From contig JAUYSK010000003.1 of NCBI GenBank assembly GCA_030696345.1, positions 94,563 to 158,562 of the forward strand: DNA of 64,000 nt, given 5' to 3'. Made by a program: the position numbers and the translations under genes. The notes beneath the pieces were generated by a model. The model worked only from the letters and a program-made list of their open reading frames with translations. It did no database searches and was not told where the DNA came from. The number at the start of each line of letters is the position of its first letter. Positions within the stretch are counted from its first letter, which is position 1. This DNA comes from Azonexus sp. Lineage in GTDB: Bacteria > Pseudomonadota > Gammaproteobacteria > Burkholderiales > Rhodocyclaceae. Positions 26,720 to 36,229 of the stretch are shown in pieces.

Positions 26720-28150
26720 ATGAAGTTTTTGAAATGGGCGGCGATTTCAACCGCAGCCATCACCGTTTTGGCCGCCTGCGGTGGTGGCGACAGCCCCGAC
26801 GAGGGCAGCAGTTTTGACTTGAGCGGCGCACCCGGCAGCCTGATCGCGAGTCCCACAGCACTGACCACACTCACGCCTGCGGCCTTCACGGCAGCCTTGA
26901 CCCAAGCTGGGGCCGCCAGCCTGTTGCAGGTCACCGGTGCACCCAAGTGCGACATCACCTTCAACTACTTCCAGTACGGCACCGTGGGTGGTGCGGGCGA
27001 AAAAACGTCGGCATCCGGCGGCATCATGGTGCCCGGCGGCGCTGACCCGGCCTGCACCGGGCCACGCCCGGTGCTGCTGTACGCGCACGGCACCAGCACC
27101 GACAAAAACAAGAACATGGCCAGCCCGCAAGACGGTGAAGCTGCGTTGGTCGCCGCCATGTACGCCGCACAGGGTTACATCGTGGTGGCCCCGAACTACG
27201 CAGGCTACGAATCTTCGCCGCTGCCTTACCACCCTTACCTGAACCTGGAGCAGCAAGCCCAGGACGTGGTGGATGCGCTGACCGCTGCCCGAAAAGGATT
27301 TGCCGCCATCAACGCCACGGCCAACAGCAAGCTCTTCGTGAGCGGTTATTCACAGGGTGGCTTCGTGTCCATGGCCGCCCAGCGCAGGCTGCAATTGGCT
27401 GGCACCCCGGTGACGGCCGGCGCGCACCTGTCTGGCCCTTACAACCTGGGCTATTTTGGGGACATTGTCTACAGCGGCCGGGTGAACCTGGGCGCAACCC
27501 TCTTCAGCCCACTGCTCAACACCAGCTTCCAGCGTACCTACGGCAACATCTACGCTACCCCAAGCGAAATGTACGAGGACACGTTCGCCACAGGCATCGA
27601 AACGCTGCTGCCCAGCACCACGCCGCTGAACACGCTGCTCACCACCGGCAAGCTGCCGGCCACCGCGCTGTTTGCGGCAGACAGCCTGCCCAAACCGGCC
27701 GGGTTCGAGCTCTTTTTTGGCACGCCGAACCTGATCAAAACCAGCTACCGCAATGCGGTGCTTGCAGATGCCTTGGTCAACCCGACCGCGCCCCGGCACC
27801 CGCTGCGCGTGGCTGCCTACAAGAACGACCTGCTGACCCAGAACTGGACACCTGCCCAGCCCATGCTGCTGTGCGGCGGCAACGCCGACCCGACCGTGTT
27901 TTTCAGCGCCAACACCAACACCGCCAAGGCGTATTTCACGGGCAAGGGCGTGCCAGACCAGGCTGTGACGGTGCTGGATGTGGACAGCGCGCCGACGAGC
28001 AGCACCGATCCCTTCCGCTTGGCCAAGGGCGGATTTGCACAAGCCAAAGCCGCCGCAGGCGATGCCGCAGCGGTGCTGCAGGCCTATCACGGAACGCTGG
28101 TTCCACCCTTCTGCAACGCAGCGGCGCGCGGCTATTTCGCCCAGTTTTAA
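26720..28150 (+). CDS. Secreted lipoprotein lipase/esterase (alpha/beta hydrolase)
   Basis: A 476-aa alpha/beta hydrolase. The N-terminus is a lipoprotein signal with lipobox VLAAC (Cys20), so it is probably anchored in the envelope. The oxyanion region is LLYAHGTST (about residue 120), and the nucleophile elbow is VSGYSQGGF (Ser211). A C-terminal GNADPTVFF could supply the acid and AYHGTLVPP the His. It resembles the fungal-type 'secretory lipase'/LIP family found in Burkholderiales. The start at 26720 has a good AGGAG upstream. A porin gene follows 45 nt later, suggesting co-expression for uptake of ester substrates or their products (inference). Confidence 0.8.
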   Translation: MKFLKWAAISTAAITVLAACGGGDSPDEGSSFDLSGAPGSLIASPTALTTLTPAAFTAALTQAGAASLLQVTGAPKCDITFNYFQYGTVGGAGEKTSASGGIMVPGGADPACTGPRPVLLYAHGTSTDKNKNMASPQDGEAALVAAMYAAQGYIVVAPNYAGYESSPLPYHPYLNLEQQAQDVVDALTAARKGFAAINATANSKLFVSGYSQGGFVSMAAQRRLQLAGTPVTAGAHLSGPYNLGYFGDIVYSGRVNLGATLFSPLLNTSFQRTYGNIYATPSEMYEDTFATGIETLLPSTTPLNTLLTTGKLPATALFAADSLPKPAGFELFFGTPNLIKTSYRNAVLADALVNPTAPRHPLRVAAYKNDLLTQNWTPAQPMLLCGGNADPTVFFSANTNTAKAYFTGKGVPDQAVTVLDVDSAPTSSTDPFRLAKGGFAQAKAAAGDAAAVLQAYHGTLVPPFCNAAARGYFAQF

Positions 28151-28195
28151 GCCCCGGGTCATAACCTTCTCCATCCACATACAGATCACCACAAC

Positions 28196-29401
28196 ATGAA
28201 AAAAACATTCATCGCCACCGCCGCCACGCTGGCCTGTGCAGGCGCCTGGTCACAGGTCACGCTGTACGGTCTGGCGGACGTCAGTATCACCCACGTCAGC
28301 GGCTATGCCCAAGGCAGCGTCACCAGCCTGTCCAGCGGCCACATGGAAGGCTCGCGCTGGGGCATCAAGGGGGAAGAAGACATGGGCGGAGGCTACAAAG
28401 CCCTGTTCACCCTGGAAAGCCGCGTCGAGCTCGACACCGGTGGGCTGGGCAACCGGCCCACGTCGGGCAACCAACTGCCTGACCGCCTGACCGCCGGACT
28501 GCCGCCCGCTGTGGCTGCGGCCCTGACCAACGTTGCCATTGGGCCTACGCTGGGCGTCAACCTCAACAACACCGCCTTTGACCGGCAGGCCTGGGTGGGT
28601 CTGGTCACGCCCGTGGGCGGTTTTTTGATGGGCCGTCAATACACGCCAGCGTTTGAGACCTTTGCAACATTCGACAGCATGAACACGCAGAGTGCTCTGT
28701 CGGCCGCCCAGGTGGCGTCAATTCCGGCCGGACTCGACATTCGCTACAACAACACCTTGCAATACCGCATCGTGCAAGGCCCCTGGAATGCGGCGCTCAT
28801 GTATGGCTTTGGCGAGGGCAACCGCAGCGCAAACAACCGGCTTCTGGGGATCAACACCCTCTACAAGGGTGGCGCCTTCAACGTGGGTGTTGGCCTCAAC
28901 AGCAAGAAAAACTCGGCCGGGCAGCAGGCGCTCAAAACCACCGTGCTGGGCGCTTCGACGGCCAGAGGCGACTGGATCGTTTCGGGCATGTTCGCCCGCA
29001 TTCAGGAGCCCAACCCGTCAGCAGGACCTGAGCTGAGCGCGGGCCTCACGTTGGCCGGTGTACCGGCACCGTTGATCAGCACGGTGCTGGACCGGCTCAA
29101 ACAAGATGCCAACCTGATCCATGTGGGCGCACGCTACAACATGGGCAGCGCCGGCCACGTCACGGTGGCTTACAACCAGCTCAACGACAAACGCGCGTCC
29201 AACGCCGACATCAGCTCGTATGGCGTGGCCTACACCTACCCGCTGTCCAAGCGCACCAACCTGAACGCGGTGCTCACCCGTTTCAACAACAGCGCGAACG
29301 CGCAAGCAGCGCCCGGTGGCAACGGTTACCTCGGTGGTGTCACCGCCACGGCGGGCCGCGACGCGACGTCGCTGGCACTGGGCATACGCCACAGCTTCTG
29401 A
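28196..29401 (+). CDS. Gram-negative porin (Burkholderia-type trimeric porin)
   Basis: A 401-aa outer-membrane porin. A signal peptide covers residues 1-19 (MKKTFIATAATLACAGAWS), and the mature chain starts QVTLYGLADV, the usual start in this family. The body shows SRWGIKGEEDMGGGYKALFTLE, the loop-3 constriction region around GFLMGRQYTPAFE and alternating strands, ending in an aromatic residue (LGIRHSF) that the Bam machinery recognises. Substrate unknown. It lies 45 nt after the lipase gene and is followed by a strong hairpin. Confidence 0.92.
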   Translation: MKKTFIATAATLACAGAWSQVTLYGLADVSITHVSGYAQGSVTSLSSGHMEGSRWGIKGEEDMGGGYKALFTLESRVELDTGGLGNRPTSGNQLPDRLTAGLPPAVAAALTNVAIGPTLGVNLNNTAFDRQAWVGLVTPVGGFLMGRQYTPAFETFATFDSMNTQSALSAAQVASIPAGLDIRYNNTLQYRIVQGPWNAALMYGFGEGNRSANNRLLGINTLYKGGAFNVGVGLNSKKNSAGQQALKTTVLGASTARGDWIVSGMFARIQEPNPSAGPELSAGLTLAGVPAPLISTVLDRLKQDANLIHVGARYNMGSAGHVTVAYNQLNDKRASNADISSYGVAYTYPLSKRTNLNAVLTRFNNSANAQAAPGGNGYLGGVTATAGRDATSLALGIRHSF

Positions 29402-29407
29402 GTATGC

Positions 29408-29428
29408 CGCCCGCACGGGTTGCGGGCG
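29408..29428. terminator. Hairpin between convergent porin and tsaC genes
   Basis: Arms CGCCCGCA and TGCGGGCG (8 bp) with a 5-nt loop, directly after the porin stop and before the tsaC stop on the other strand. No long T-run follows, so it may act in both directions as a weak or Rho-assisted terminator. Confidence 0.45.
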
Positions 29429-29453
29429 CCGCTTCAAGGCAGCGCGGCGTGGT

Positions 29454-30467
29454 TCAAGCCGCAGCGCGCTGCAACCGGTCCCGCACGCCGTCCCACTCGG
29501 GGCTGGCGGGCGGGGTTTCTACCCAGATGAGTTTCACGCCTGTGGCGTCGAGTTCGCGCAGCGTGGCGAACAGGGCTTGGGCGGCTTGCGCGGCGTCGTC
29601 GGGCATGCGGCGCAGGCTCACACCCCGGGCCACCGCAAGCGGTGCGCGGGCGTACACCGCGATGTGGCGGGCATCGGGTCCCAGCAGATCCAGCGCCGAC
29701 TGCAGCGGCTGGGCGGCCATGAGCCGCACTTTGGCGTTGGGCGCGTAGTGCGATTCGAGCGTGCCGGAAGCCCTCGGGGCTGCATCGTCGCGCCCGCGCA
29801 GCGGCTGGCCGCAAGCCGCTTCCAGCTGCGCGGTGGTGACCATGCCGGGGCGCAGCAACACCGGGTGGCCGCGGGTGCAATCGACGATGGTGGACTCAAT
29901 GCCCACCGGGCAGGCGCCGCCGTCCAAAATCAACAGCGCTGCGTCGGGCAGCTGCTTGAATTCTTCGGCCACGTGCGCAGCGGTGGTGGGGCTGACGCGG
30001 CCGAAGCGGTTGGCGCTGGGAGCGGCCACACCGAACACGCCGTGTGCCCGGGCGGCCGCCAACAGCGCCTGTGCCACCGGGTGCGACGGGCAGCGCAGGC
30101 CCACCGAGTCTTGCCCGCCGGCTGACACAGCGGCCACGCCCTCTCGGCGCGGCAAGATCAGCGTGAGCGGGCCCGGCCAGAAGGCCTGCATGAGCGCCTG
30201 GGCAAAGGCGGGCACTTCGCGGGCGTAGTGGTCCACCCCGGCGCGCCAGCCTTGTGCACCGTCACCGGGCGCCAGGTGCACGATGAGCGGGTGGTCGCTG
30301 GGCCGGCCTTTGGCTTCAAAAATACGGTGCACCGCGCTGGCGTTGTCGGCGTCGGCCGCCAGACCGTACACGGTTTCGGTGGGCATGCCCACCAGCGAAC
30401 CCGCGGCCAGCCGCTGCGCAGCGGCTTCAATGGCGGCGGGGTCGGTGGCGCTCAGCAGCACAGGCAT
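29454..30467 (-). CDS. tsaC: L-threonylcarbamoyladenylate synthase (Sua5/YrdC with Sua5 domain)
   Basis: A 337-aa enzyme that makes threonylcarbamoyl-AMP from threonine, bicarbonate and ATP for t6A tRNA modification. The YrdC domain covers about residues 1-210 (LVGMPTETVYGLAADA, KGRPSDHPLIVHL, WPGPLTLIL, CPSHPVAQALL, APSANRFGRVSPTTA, STIVD). It is followed by a linker (SGTLESHYAPNAKVRL) and a C-terminal Sua5 domain, so this is the long Sua5 form. The start ATG at 30467 is 13 nt after the purK stop, giving a purE-purK-tsaC operon. Confidence 0.94.
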   Translation of the reverse strand: MPVLLSATDPAAIEAAAQRLAAGSLVGMPTETVYGLAADADNASAVHRIFEAKGRPSDHPLIVHLAPGDGAQGWRAGVDHYAREVPAFAQALMQAFWPGPLTLILPRREGVAAVSAGGQDSVGLRCPSHPVAQALLAAARAHGVFGVAAPSANRFGRVSPTTAAHVAEEFKQLPDAALLILDGGACPVGIESTIVDCTRGHPVLLRPGMVTTAQLEAACGQPLRGRDDAAPRASGTLESHYAPNAKVRLMAAQPLQSALDLLGPDARHIAVYARAPLAVARGVSLRRMPDDAAQAAQALFATLRELDATGVKLIWVETPPASPEWDGVRDRLQRAAA

Positions 30468-30480
30468 GGGTGACAGACGC

Positions 30481-31722
30481 TCAAACCCCGTCAAGCGCGG
30501 GCAGGCCGAGCAATGCCAGCACCTTCGCAGCGGTTTCGCGCACCTGTTCCACGGTGGGCGCGGTGATGTTGAGGTGGCCCATCTTGCGGCCCGGGCGGGC
30601 GCTGAGCTTGCCGTACAGGTGCAGATGGGTTCCGGGCAACGCCAGCACCTGCGCCCACGGCGGCGACACGGGTTGATCGCTGGGCTTGGCGCGCACGCCA
30701 TTGGCGTCGAACCACAGGTTGCCCAGCAGGTTGACCATGATGGCCGGGCTGTGCTGGCGCGGCGTGGGCAGCGGCAGGCCGGCCAGGGCCCGCACCTGGG
30801 CATCAAACTGCGACAGGTCGCAGGCGTTTTGCGTGTAGTGGCCGCTGTTGTGCGGGCGCGGCGCCATTTCGTTGACGATCAGGTCGAGCCCGCCCTGTCC
30901 GTCGTTCACCAGGAAATATTCGACACACAGCACGCCCACGTAGTTCAGGTGGTTGGCAATGGCCACGGTGCTGACGCGGGCGCGCTCGGCCAGCGCGGCC
31001 GGCACCGCGCCGTCGTACACGGCGGTCAGCGCCAAAATGCCGTCACGGTGGGTGTTGGCCTGCACCGGAAAACTTACGTTCTGGCCGTCAGAACCGCGCG
31101 CCACGATCACCGAGCACTCGGCCTTGAGCGGCATGAGTTTTTCAAGCACGCAGGGCACGCTGCCCAGCTGCGCCCAGGCAGCGGCAAGCTCTTCGGGGGT
31201 GTGCACGCGCACCTGGCCCTTGCCGTCGTAGCCCATGCGGGCGGTTTTCAAAATGCCGGGCAACAGATCGGCCGGCACGGCGGCCAGCAGCTCGGTGCTG
31301 GTGATGGCGGCATAAGGCGCGGGGTACACACCGCTGATGGGCGCGCACTGCACGAAGTGCGATTTTTCTTTGATGCGGTCTTGCGCCACCGCCACACAGG
31401 CGGCCGACGGTGCCACCGGCCGGTGCGCGCCGAGCGTGACCAGCGCGAGCGCGGGCACGTTTTCAAACTCGGTGGTGATGGCTTCGCAGCGCTGCATCAG
31501 CTGGGCCAGGCCCTGCTCGTCGTCGTAAGGCGTCTGGATGTGGAAGTGGCTGATCAGGCCGGCCGGGCTGGCCGGATCGGGATCGAGCACCGCCGTGAAG
31601 TAACCCATGGCCTGGGCCGCCTGCACAAACATGCGGCCGAGCTGGCCACCGCCCATCACGCCCAGCGTGATCTGCTGGCCGCTGGCCGAGGTGCTGCCGG
31701 GAAGAAGGGGCTTGAAGCTCAT
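30481..31722 (-). CDS. purK: N5-carboxyaminoimidazole ribonucleotide synthase
   Basis: A 413-aa ATP-grasp enzyme that carboxylates AIR to N5-CAIR in purine synthesis. Features: LGVMGGGQLGRMFVQAAQAMGY (nucleotide fold, about residues 19-40), TEFENVPALAL, KTARMGYDGKGQ (glycine-rich ATP lid), CVLEKLMPLKAECSVIVAR and VNEMAPRPHNSGHYT near residue 290, all standard for PurK. Its length is somewhat above the E. coli enzyme, as usual in Burkholderiales. It sits 65 nt after purE and shares its strand. Confidence 0.95.
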   Translation of the reverse strand: MSFKPLLPGSTSASGQQITLGVMGGGQLGRMFVQAAQAMGYFTAVLDPDPASPAGLISHFHIQTPYDDEQGLAQLMQRCEAITTEFENVPALALVTLGAHRPVAPSAACVAVAQDRIKEKSHFVQCAPISGVYPAPYAAITSTELLAAVPADLLPGILKTARMGYDGKGQVRVHTPEELAAAWAQLGSVPCVLEKLMPLKAECSVIVARGSDGQNVSFPVQANTHRDGILALTAVYDGAVPAALAERARVSTVAIANHLNYVGVLCVEYFLVNDGQGGLDLIVNEMAPRPHNSGHYTQNACDLSQFDAQVRALAGLPLPTPRQHSPAIMVNLLGNLWFDANGVRAKPSDQPVSPPWAQVLALPGTHLHLYGKLSARPGRKMGHLNITAPTVEQVRETAAKVLALLGLPALDGV

Positions 31723-31787
31723 GGCAAACGATCAAAAATGAGGGCAGGCGGTGCTGCGCCAGGCGCAAGCACCGGGGATGGCTGGGG

Positions 31788-32276
31788 TCAGACAGGCAAA
31801 GTCATACCGCGTGCGGCTTCGGTCTGCGCGGCGCGAAAGGCTTCCAGCCGGTCGCGCAGGGCCGGGTTTTCGCTGGCCAGCAAGGCCACCGCAAACAGCG
31901 CCGCGTTGGCCGCACCCGCCTGGCCGATGGCAAAAGTGGCCACCGGCACACCCTTGGGCATTTGCACAATGCTGTGCAGCGAATCCACACCGCTCAGGTG
32001 CTTGCTGGCCACCGGCACACCCAGCACCGGCACCACGGTTTTGGCCGCGATCATGCCCGGCAAATGGGCGGCACCGCCCGCGCCCGCAATGATGGCCTTG
32101 AGCCCGCGACCCACAGCGGCTTCCGCGTAGGCAAACATGTCGTCGGGCATGCGGTGGGCCGACACCACGCGCGCCTCGTGCGTGATGCCAAAGTCTTTGA
32201 GAATCTGCACGGCGTGCTGCATGGTGTCCCAGTCGCTGCTGGAGCCCATGACCACGCCCACTTGGATCGGGTTCAT
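31788..32276 (-). CDS. purE: N5-carboxyaminoimidazole ribonucleotide mutase
   Basis: A 162-aa enzyme that converts N5-CAIR to CAIR, acting after PurK. The family signatures are [16 protein letters not shown] (substrate loop), [15 protein letters not shown] (catalytic His), [14 protein letters not shown] and [17 protein letters not shown]. It forms octamers. First gene of the purE-purK-tsaC operon. The start is ATG at 32276. It diverges from the thioredoxin gene, leaving a 147-nt gap for promoters. Confidence 0.95.
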   Translation of the reverse strand: MNPIQVGVVMGSSSDWDTMQHAVQILKDFGITHEARVVSAHRMPDDMFAYAEAAVGRGLKAIIAGAGGAAHLPGMIAAKTVVPVLGVPVASKHLSGVDSLHSIVQMPKGVPVATFAIGQAGAANAALFAVALLASENPALRDRLEAFRAAQTEAARGMTLPV

Positions 32277-32423
32277 GTGAGTGCCTTTTGCCCGGCCATC
32301 TGGTGGTCGGGTGCATGAAGACCGGCCTGGAAAGCGGCCCGTCTCCGGTAAAGTGTCGATTTTACGTTTCGCGCCCTTGAGCCGCCTCGCGCCGCCTTTG
32401 GCGCCCCCATTCAGAGCACCGCC

Positions 32424-33332
32424 ATGATCGACGTCACCATTGCCAATTTTGAAACCGAAGTCATCGAGGCTTCGCAACACACCCCTGTGCTGGTGGATTT
32501 CTGGGCGCCCTGGTGCGGCCCCTGCAAGGTCATTGGCCCTTTGCTGGAGAAAATTGAAGCGGCCTACGCGGGCCGCTTCAAGCTGGTGAAGATCGACACC
32601 GAACAGGAACAGCAGCTCGCCGGTGCCTTTGGCATCAAGAGCATTCCCACCTGCGTGCTGATGATGAACGGCCAGCCCGTGGACGGCTTCATGGGCGCGC
32701 TGCCCGAAGGCCAGGTCAAGGAATTTCTGGACAAGCACCTGCCTGCGGCCGAGGTGCTGGAGGCGGCCGAAGAAGAGGCCGATGCGCTGCAAGCCTTGGC
32801 AGCGGGCGACGTGGAAGGCGCGCTGGCCAAGCTGCAGCATGCCGTGCAAACCGACCCCGAAAACGACGATGCCCGCTTTGACCTGGTGAAGCTGCTGCTG
32901 GAGCTGGACCGGGACGACGAAGCCAAAGTGGCGTTTGCGCCGGTGATTGCCAAGTCGATGGCGGTGCGCCGGCTGGACTCGCTCAACCGCTGGATGAAAG
33001 CGCGCGACGCGCAAGACATGGTGGTGGACCCCGAGGCCCACGCGGCCGACTTGCAGGCCAAGATTGCAACCAACAAGCGCGACTTTGCCAGCCGCTTTGC
33101 CTTGGCCCAGCTGCTGCTGGCCCACAGCCAGTTTGTGCCCGCCATGGACGAGCTGCTGGAGATTCTGATGCGCGACAAGAGCTGGAACGAAGACCTGGCC
33201 CGCAAGACCTACATTGCCATCCTGGACATCATCGAGCCGCCCAAGCCCAAGGTGGCCGAAGGCCAGGTGCCCCCCGAAGACCCGACGGTGGCGACCTACC
33301 GCCGGCGGCTGTCCAGCGTGGTGCTGAGCTGA
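32424..33332 (+). CDS. CnoX/YbbN-like thioredoxin with TPR region
   Basis: A 302-aa cytosolic protein. Residues 1-110 form a thioredoxin domain with an intact active site, WAPWCGPCK (Cys31, Cys34). Residues 115-290 are helical TPR-like repeats ([66 protein letters not shown]). This is the layout of CnoX, a chaperedoxin that guards proteins from hypochlorous-acid stress and passes clients to GroEL/DnaK. E. coli CnoX lacks the second catalytic pair; this one keeps CGPC, as in alpha-proteobacterial homologues, so it may also reduce disulfides. Confidence 0.88.
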   Translation: MIDVTIANFETEVIEASQHTPVLVDFWAPWCGPCKVIGPLLEKIEAAYAGRFKLVKIDTEQEQQLAGAFGIKSIPTCVLMMNGQPVDGFMGALPEGQVKEFLDKHLPAAEVLEAAEEEADALQALAAGDVEGALAKLQHAVQTDPENDDARFDLVKLLLELDRDDEAKVAFAPVIAKSMAVRRLDSLNRWMKARDAQDMVVDPEAHAADLQAKIATNKRDFASRFALAQLLLAHSQFVPAMDELLEILMRDKSWNEDLARKTYIAILDIIEPPKPKVAEGQVPPEDPTVATYRRRLSSVVLS

Positions 33333-33641
33333 GGATCCTTGCGAGGACCACGCAAGCGGCGCGACGAAGATTTCACGCAACAGGGACCCAGCAACCCTCC
33401 GGAAGCGCTTGATGGCATCGCCCGATGAGCGGGAGAACCGCATGTGCCACGGGCTCTGCTCCCGCACCACGTGATCGCTGCCGCCAACCGCACCGGCCGA
33501 GGGCGGTGCCGGTAACAGACCCCCCTGAGCCCGGGATTGCACGCACCCGCCTGAGCAGGGTGGCCGCGGCCAGCGGCCGGCCCAGCGCAGGCCAAAACCC
33601 CGGGCCATCGAGGTGCTGTCGCCGGCGGCTACCATCAAGCC
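33333..33641. other. Intergenic gap before the OCD-family gene
   Basis: 309 bases with no supported gene. GC-rich throughout; no clear promoter boxes, hairpin with T-run or repeat was found. Confidence 0.4.
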
Positions 33642-34580
33642 ATGCTCACCATGAACTCTGAGGCCGCCCAGGCGGCCCTGCCTTTTGACCGCCTGATCGC
33701 CACACTGCGGGAACACTTCACCAGCACCTGCGAGGTGCCACTGCGCCATGTGCACGACATTGCCAGCCCCGGCGGCGGCAAGATAACCTCGCTCATCATG
33801 CCGGCCTGGCTGCCGGGCCGGTACTACGGCGTGAAGATCGTGAACATTGCACCGGGCAATGCCGCCGTGGGTCTGCCAGGCCTGCATTCGGCTTACCTGC
33901 TGTTTGACGCACGCACCGGCGTACCGCTGGCGCAGATTGACGGCGACCAGATCACCACGCGCCGCACCGTGGCGGCGTCGGCCCTGGCGGCCTCGTATCT
34001 GGCCCGCGCCGATGCCCGGCACCTGCTGGTGGTGGGTGCGGGCGCCGTGGCGGCCCTGCTGCCCGAGGCCTACCGCACGGTGCGCCCCATTGAACGCGTG
34101 ACGGTGTGGGCACGCCGCGCCGAGGAAGCTCTGGCGCTGGCCGAGCGCTGGCGTCAGCAGGGCTTTGACGCCAGCGCCACCACCGATTTGCCCGCGGCCT
34201 GCGGCGAGGCCGATGTGGTGAGCTGCGCGACCCTGGCCACGGAACCCGTGGTGCGCGGCGCCTGGCTCGCTCCGGGCTCGCACCTGGACCTGATCGGCAG
34301 CTTCACACCAGCCATGCGCGAGGCCGACGACGTATGCTTTGAAGACGCGCGCGTGTTTGTGGACACCGAAGAAGCGCTGCAGAAAAGCGGTGACCTGATC
34401 GGCCCGCTGTCGCGCGGGGTGCTGCGCGCCGACGACGTGCGCGGCACCCTGACCACGCTGTGCAAAGGCATGGCAACCGGGCGCAAGACGCCGACCGAAC
34501 GCACGGTATTCAAGTCGGTGGGCACCGCGCTGGAAGACCTGGCCGCCGCGGTGCAGGTGTTTGAGGCCGCGCGCGGCTGA
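33642..34580 (+). CDS. Ornithine cyclodeaminase/mu-crystallin family protein
   Basis: A 312-aa NAD(P)-binding protein. The N-terminal part has [10 protein letters not shown]...[23 protein letters not shown] (the Lys region near residue 67) and [36 protein letters not shown]. The Rossmann fold begins [18 protein letters not shown] (about 127), with a later [29 protein letters not shown]. Family members are ornithine cyclodeaminases, alanine or imine reductases, so the reaction is uncertain. The start may be 33642 or the ATG at 33651. It points toward the MarR gene (convergent, 9-nt gap). Confidence 0.82.
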   Translation: MLTMNSEAAQAALPFDRLIATLREHFTSTCEVPLRHVHDIASPGGGKITSLIMPAWLPGRYYGVKIVNIAPGNAAVGLPGLHSAYLLFDARTGVPLAQIDGDQITTRRTVAASALAASYLARADARHLLVVGAGAVAALLPEAYRTVRPIERVTVWARRAEEALALAERWRQQGFDASATTDLPAACGEADVVSCATLATEPVVRGAWLAPGSHLDLIGSFTPAMREADDVCFEDARVFVDTEEALQKSGDLIGPLSRGVLRADDVRGTLTTLCKGMATGRKTPTERTVFKSVGTALEDLAAAVQVFEAARG

Positions 34581-34589
34581 AGCGGTGCA

Positions 34590-35078
34590 TCAATCCCGCG
34601 GCGGCAGAGCGGCACCAGACGCCGCTGCCACCAGCGTCGAGGCCTGTGCTTGCAGCAGGGCCAGCAAATCAGAGAGCTGTTCGCGCTGGGCCCCGGTCAT
34701 GCCCGAGAGCAGTTCGCGCTGGATCGCCACAATCCGGGGAAACACGTCGCTGTGCAGGCGCCTCCCCTCGTCGGTGAGGTAGATGTGGACCTCGCGCCGG
34801 TCTGAGGGCTTGGGCACGCGACGCACCAGGTTTTTCTGAGCGAGGCGGGTGAGGTTGCGCGACGTTCGGGCGCGATCGAGCATGGCGATGCCGGCCAGTT
34901 CGGACGAGAGGACGCCTTCGCGGTTCACCAGCGACGACAGGATGCGCCACTCGCGCCGGGTGATGCCGTATTCCTGCTCGCACATGCGAACCACCAGCGG
35001 CGCGGCGGTGGCATGGATGCGGTAGAGGCGGTAGAGCAGGAGTTCGTCCTGGGCCATGGGGTTTTCGATGCGCGACAT
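34590..35078 (-). CDS. MarR-family transcriptional regulator
   Basis: A 162-aa winged-helix regulator. The order is an N-terminal dimer helix (DELLLYRLYRIHATAAPLV), then EYGITRREWRILSSLVNREGVLSSELAGIAMLDRARTSRNLTRLAQKNLVRRVP (helix-turn-helix) and the wing DRREVHIYLTDEGRRLHSDVFP. It is divergent from the Bug-Bug-sulfatase genes, the usual arrangement for a MarR protein controlling a catabolic operon and itself. The intergenic region carries a paired CAATTGATT motif that could be its operator. The ligand is unknown. Confidence 0.9.
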   Translation of the reverse strand: MSRIENPMAQDELLLYRLYRIHATAAPLVVRMCEQEYGITRREWRILSSLVNREGVLSSELAGIAMLDRARTSRNLTRLAQKNLVRRVPKPSDRREVHIYLTDEGRRLHSDVFPRIVAIQRELLSGMTGAQREQLSDLLALLQAQASTLVAAASGAALPPRD

Positions 35079-35139
35079 GGGGAGGTTTTACGCGTTCCGG
35101 CTGCGGGTGGCGCGGGGTGGATAGGGAAAACACCGGGAA

Positions 35140-35161
35140 CAATTGATTTCTGCAATTGATT
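35140..35161. promoter_or_regulatory. Candidate MarR operator: tandem CAATTGATT
   Basis: Two copies of CAATTGATT (35140-35148 and 35153-35161), 13 nt apart start to start, each containing the palindrome CAATTG, in the AT-rich centre of the MarR/Bug divergent promoter region. Such spacing places both on nearly the same DNA face, as expected for cooperative dimer binding. Assignment to this MarR protein is inference. Confidence 0.45.
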
Positions 35162-35229
35162 GTCATTCCCTAGCATGGGGGTTTGCACGGGGGAAATACC
35201 CGTTTGAAAACCCACTGGAGACCAGCCCC

Positions 35230-36192
35230 ATGCACAGAAGAAGCATTTTGACCACCGCCTTGACCCTGGCCACCTGCGCCGTCGCCCTGCCCGGCCTGGC
35301 ACAGGAAAAACCGCCGCTGAAGATCGTGGTGGGCTTTCCCCCCGGCGGCTCCGCCGATCTGCTGGCCCGGCTGATGGCCGAGGGTCTGAAGAACGATTTT
35401 TCGCAGGTGATCGTGGAAAACAAGGCCGGTGCGGGTGGCCGCATCGCGCTGGGTCAGGTCAAGCGCGCCCCAGCCGACGGTCAGACCGTGATCATCCTGC
35501 CGAGCGGACCGATGGTGCTGTTCCCGCATGTCTACAAGAAGCTGGACTACGACGCGGTGACCGACTTCACCCCAATCTCGCTGCTGGCGCACTTTCAGTT
35601 CAGCGTGGTGGCCGGTGCGGGCGTGCCGGTGAAAAACGTGAAAGACATGATCGCGCGCGCCAAGGCCGAACCCGGCAAGAGCACCTACGGCACACCCGGC
35701 CAGGGCACGCTGCCGCACTTCATGGGCGTGCTGTTCGGCCAGCGGGCCGGTGCCGAGTTGACGCATGTGCCGTTCCAGGGCGGCGGCCCGGCCAACACCG
35801 CGCTGCTGGGTGGCCACATCGACTACAAGTTCGACGTCGTGACCGAAACCGCCGAACTGCACCGGGCGGGCAAAGTGCGCATCATCGGGGTGACCGGCGC
35901 CCAGCGCGACCCGCAGGTGCCCGATGTGCCCACGCTCAAGGAGCAGGGTGTGGACATGGTGGCCACGGCCTGGTTTGCCATGTACGGACCGGCCGGCCTG
36001 AAACCCGAAGTGCGCGACATGTTGAGCGCCGCCGTGGCCAGGGCGGTGCGCACGCCCGCGCTGCGTGCCAAGCTGATCGAGCAGGGTTACGAGCCGGTGG
36101 GCTCCACGCCGGCCGAACTGGCCGCCATCCAGAAAACCGACCTGCAACGCTGGGAGGCCCCGATCAAGGCGACCGGCTTGCAGCTGGACTGA
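35230..36192 (+). CDS. Bug-family tripartite tricarboxylate transporter substrate receptor (1)
   Basis: A 320-aa periplasmic binding protein. The signal peptide is about residues 1-25 (MHRRSILTTALTLATCAVALPGLAQ). The mature chain shows the Bug pattern LKIVVGFPPGGSADLLARLMAE (ligand loop), VIVENKAGAGGRIALGQVKRAPADGQT, YGTPGQGTLPHFMGVLF and DVPTLKEQGVDM. No TctA/TctB membrane genes are nearby, as is common for Bug 'orphans' in Comamonadaceae. First gene of a likely operon with a second Bug protein and a sulfatase. Confidence 0.92.
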   Translation: MHRRSILTTALTLATCAVALPGLAQEKPPLKIVVGFPPGGSADLLARLMAEGLKNDFSQVIVENKAGAGGRIALGQVKRAPADGQTVIILPSGPMVLFPHVYKKLDYDAVTDFTPISLLAHFQFSVVAGAGVPVKNVKDMIARAKAEPGKSTYGTPGQGTLPHFMGVLFGQRAGAELTHVPFQGGGPANTALLGGHIDYKFDVVTETAELHRAGKVRIIGVTGAQRDPQVPDVPTLKEQGVDMVATAWFAMYGPAGLKPEVRDMLSAAVARAVRTPALRAKLIEQGYEPVGSTPAELAAIQKTDLQRWEAPIKATGLQLD

Positions 36193-36229
36193 CAGATCCT
36201 CTCTTTACCCTTGACAACCGCGTGACCCC

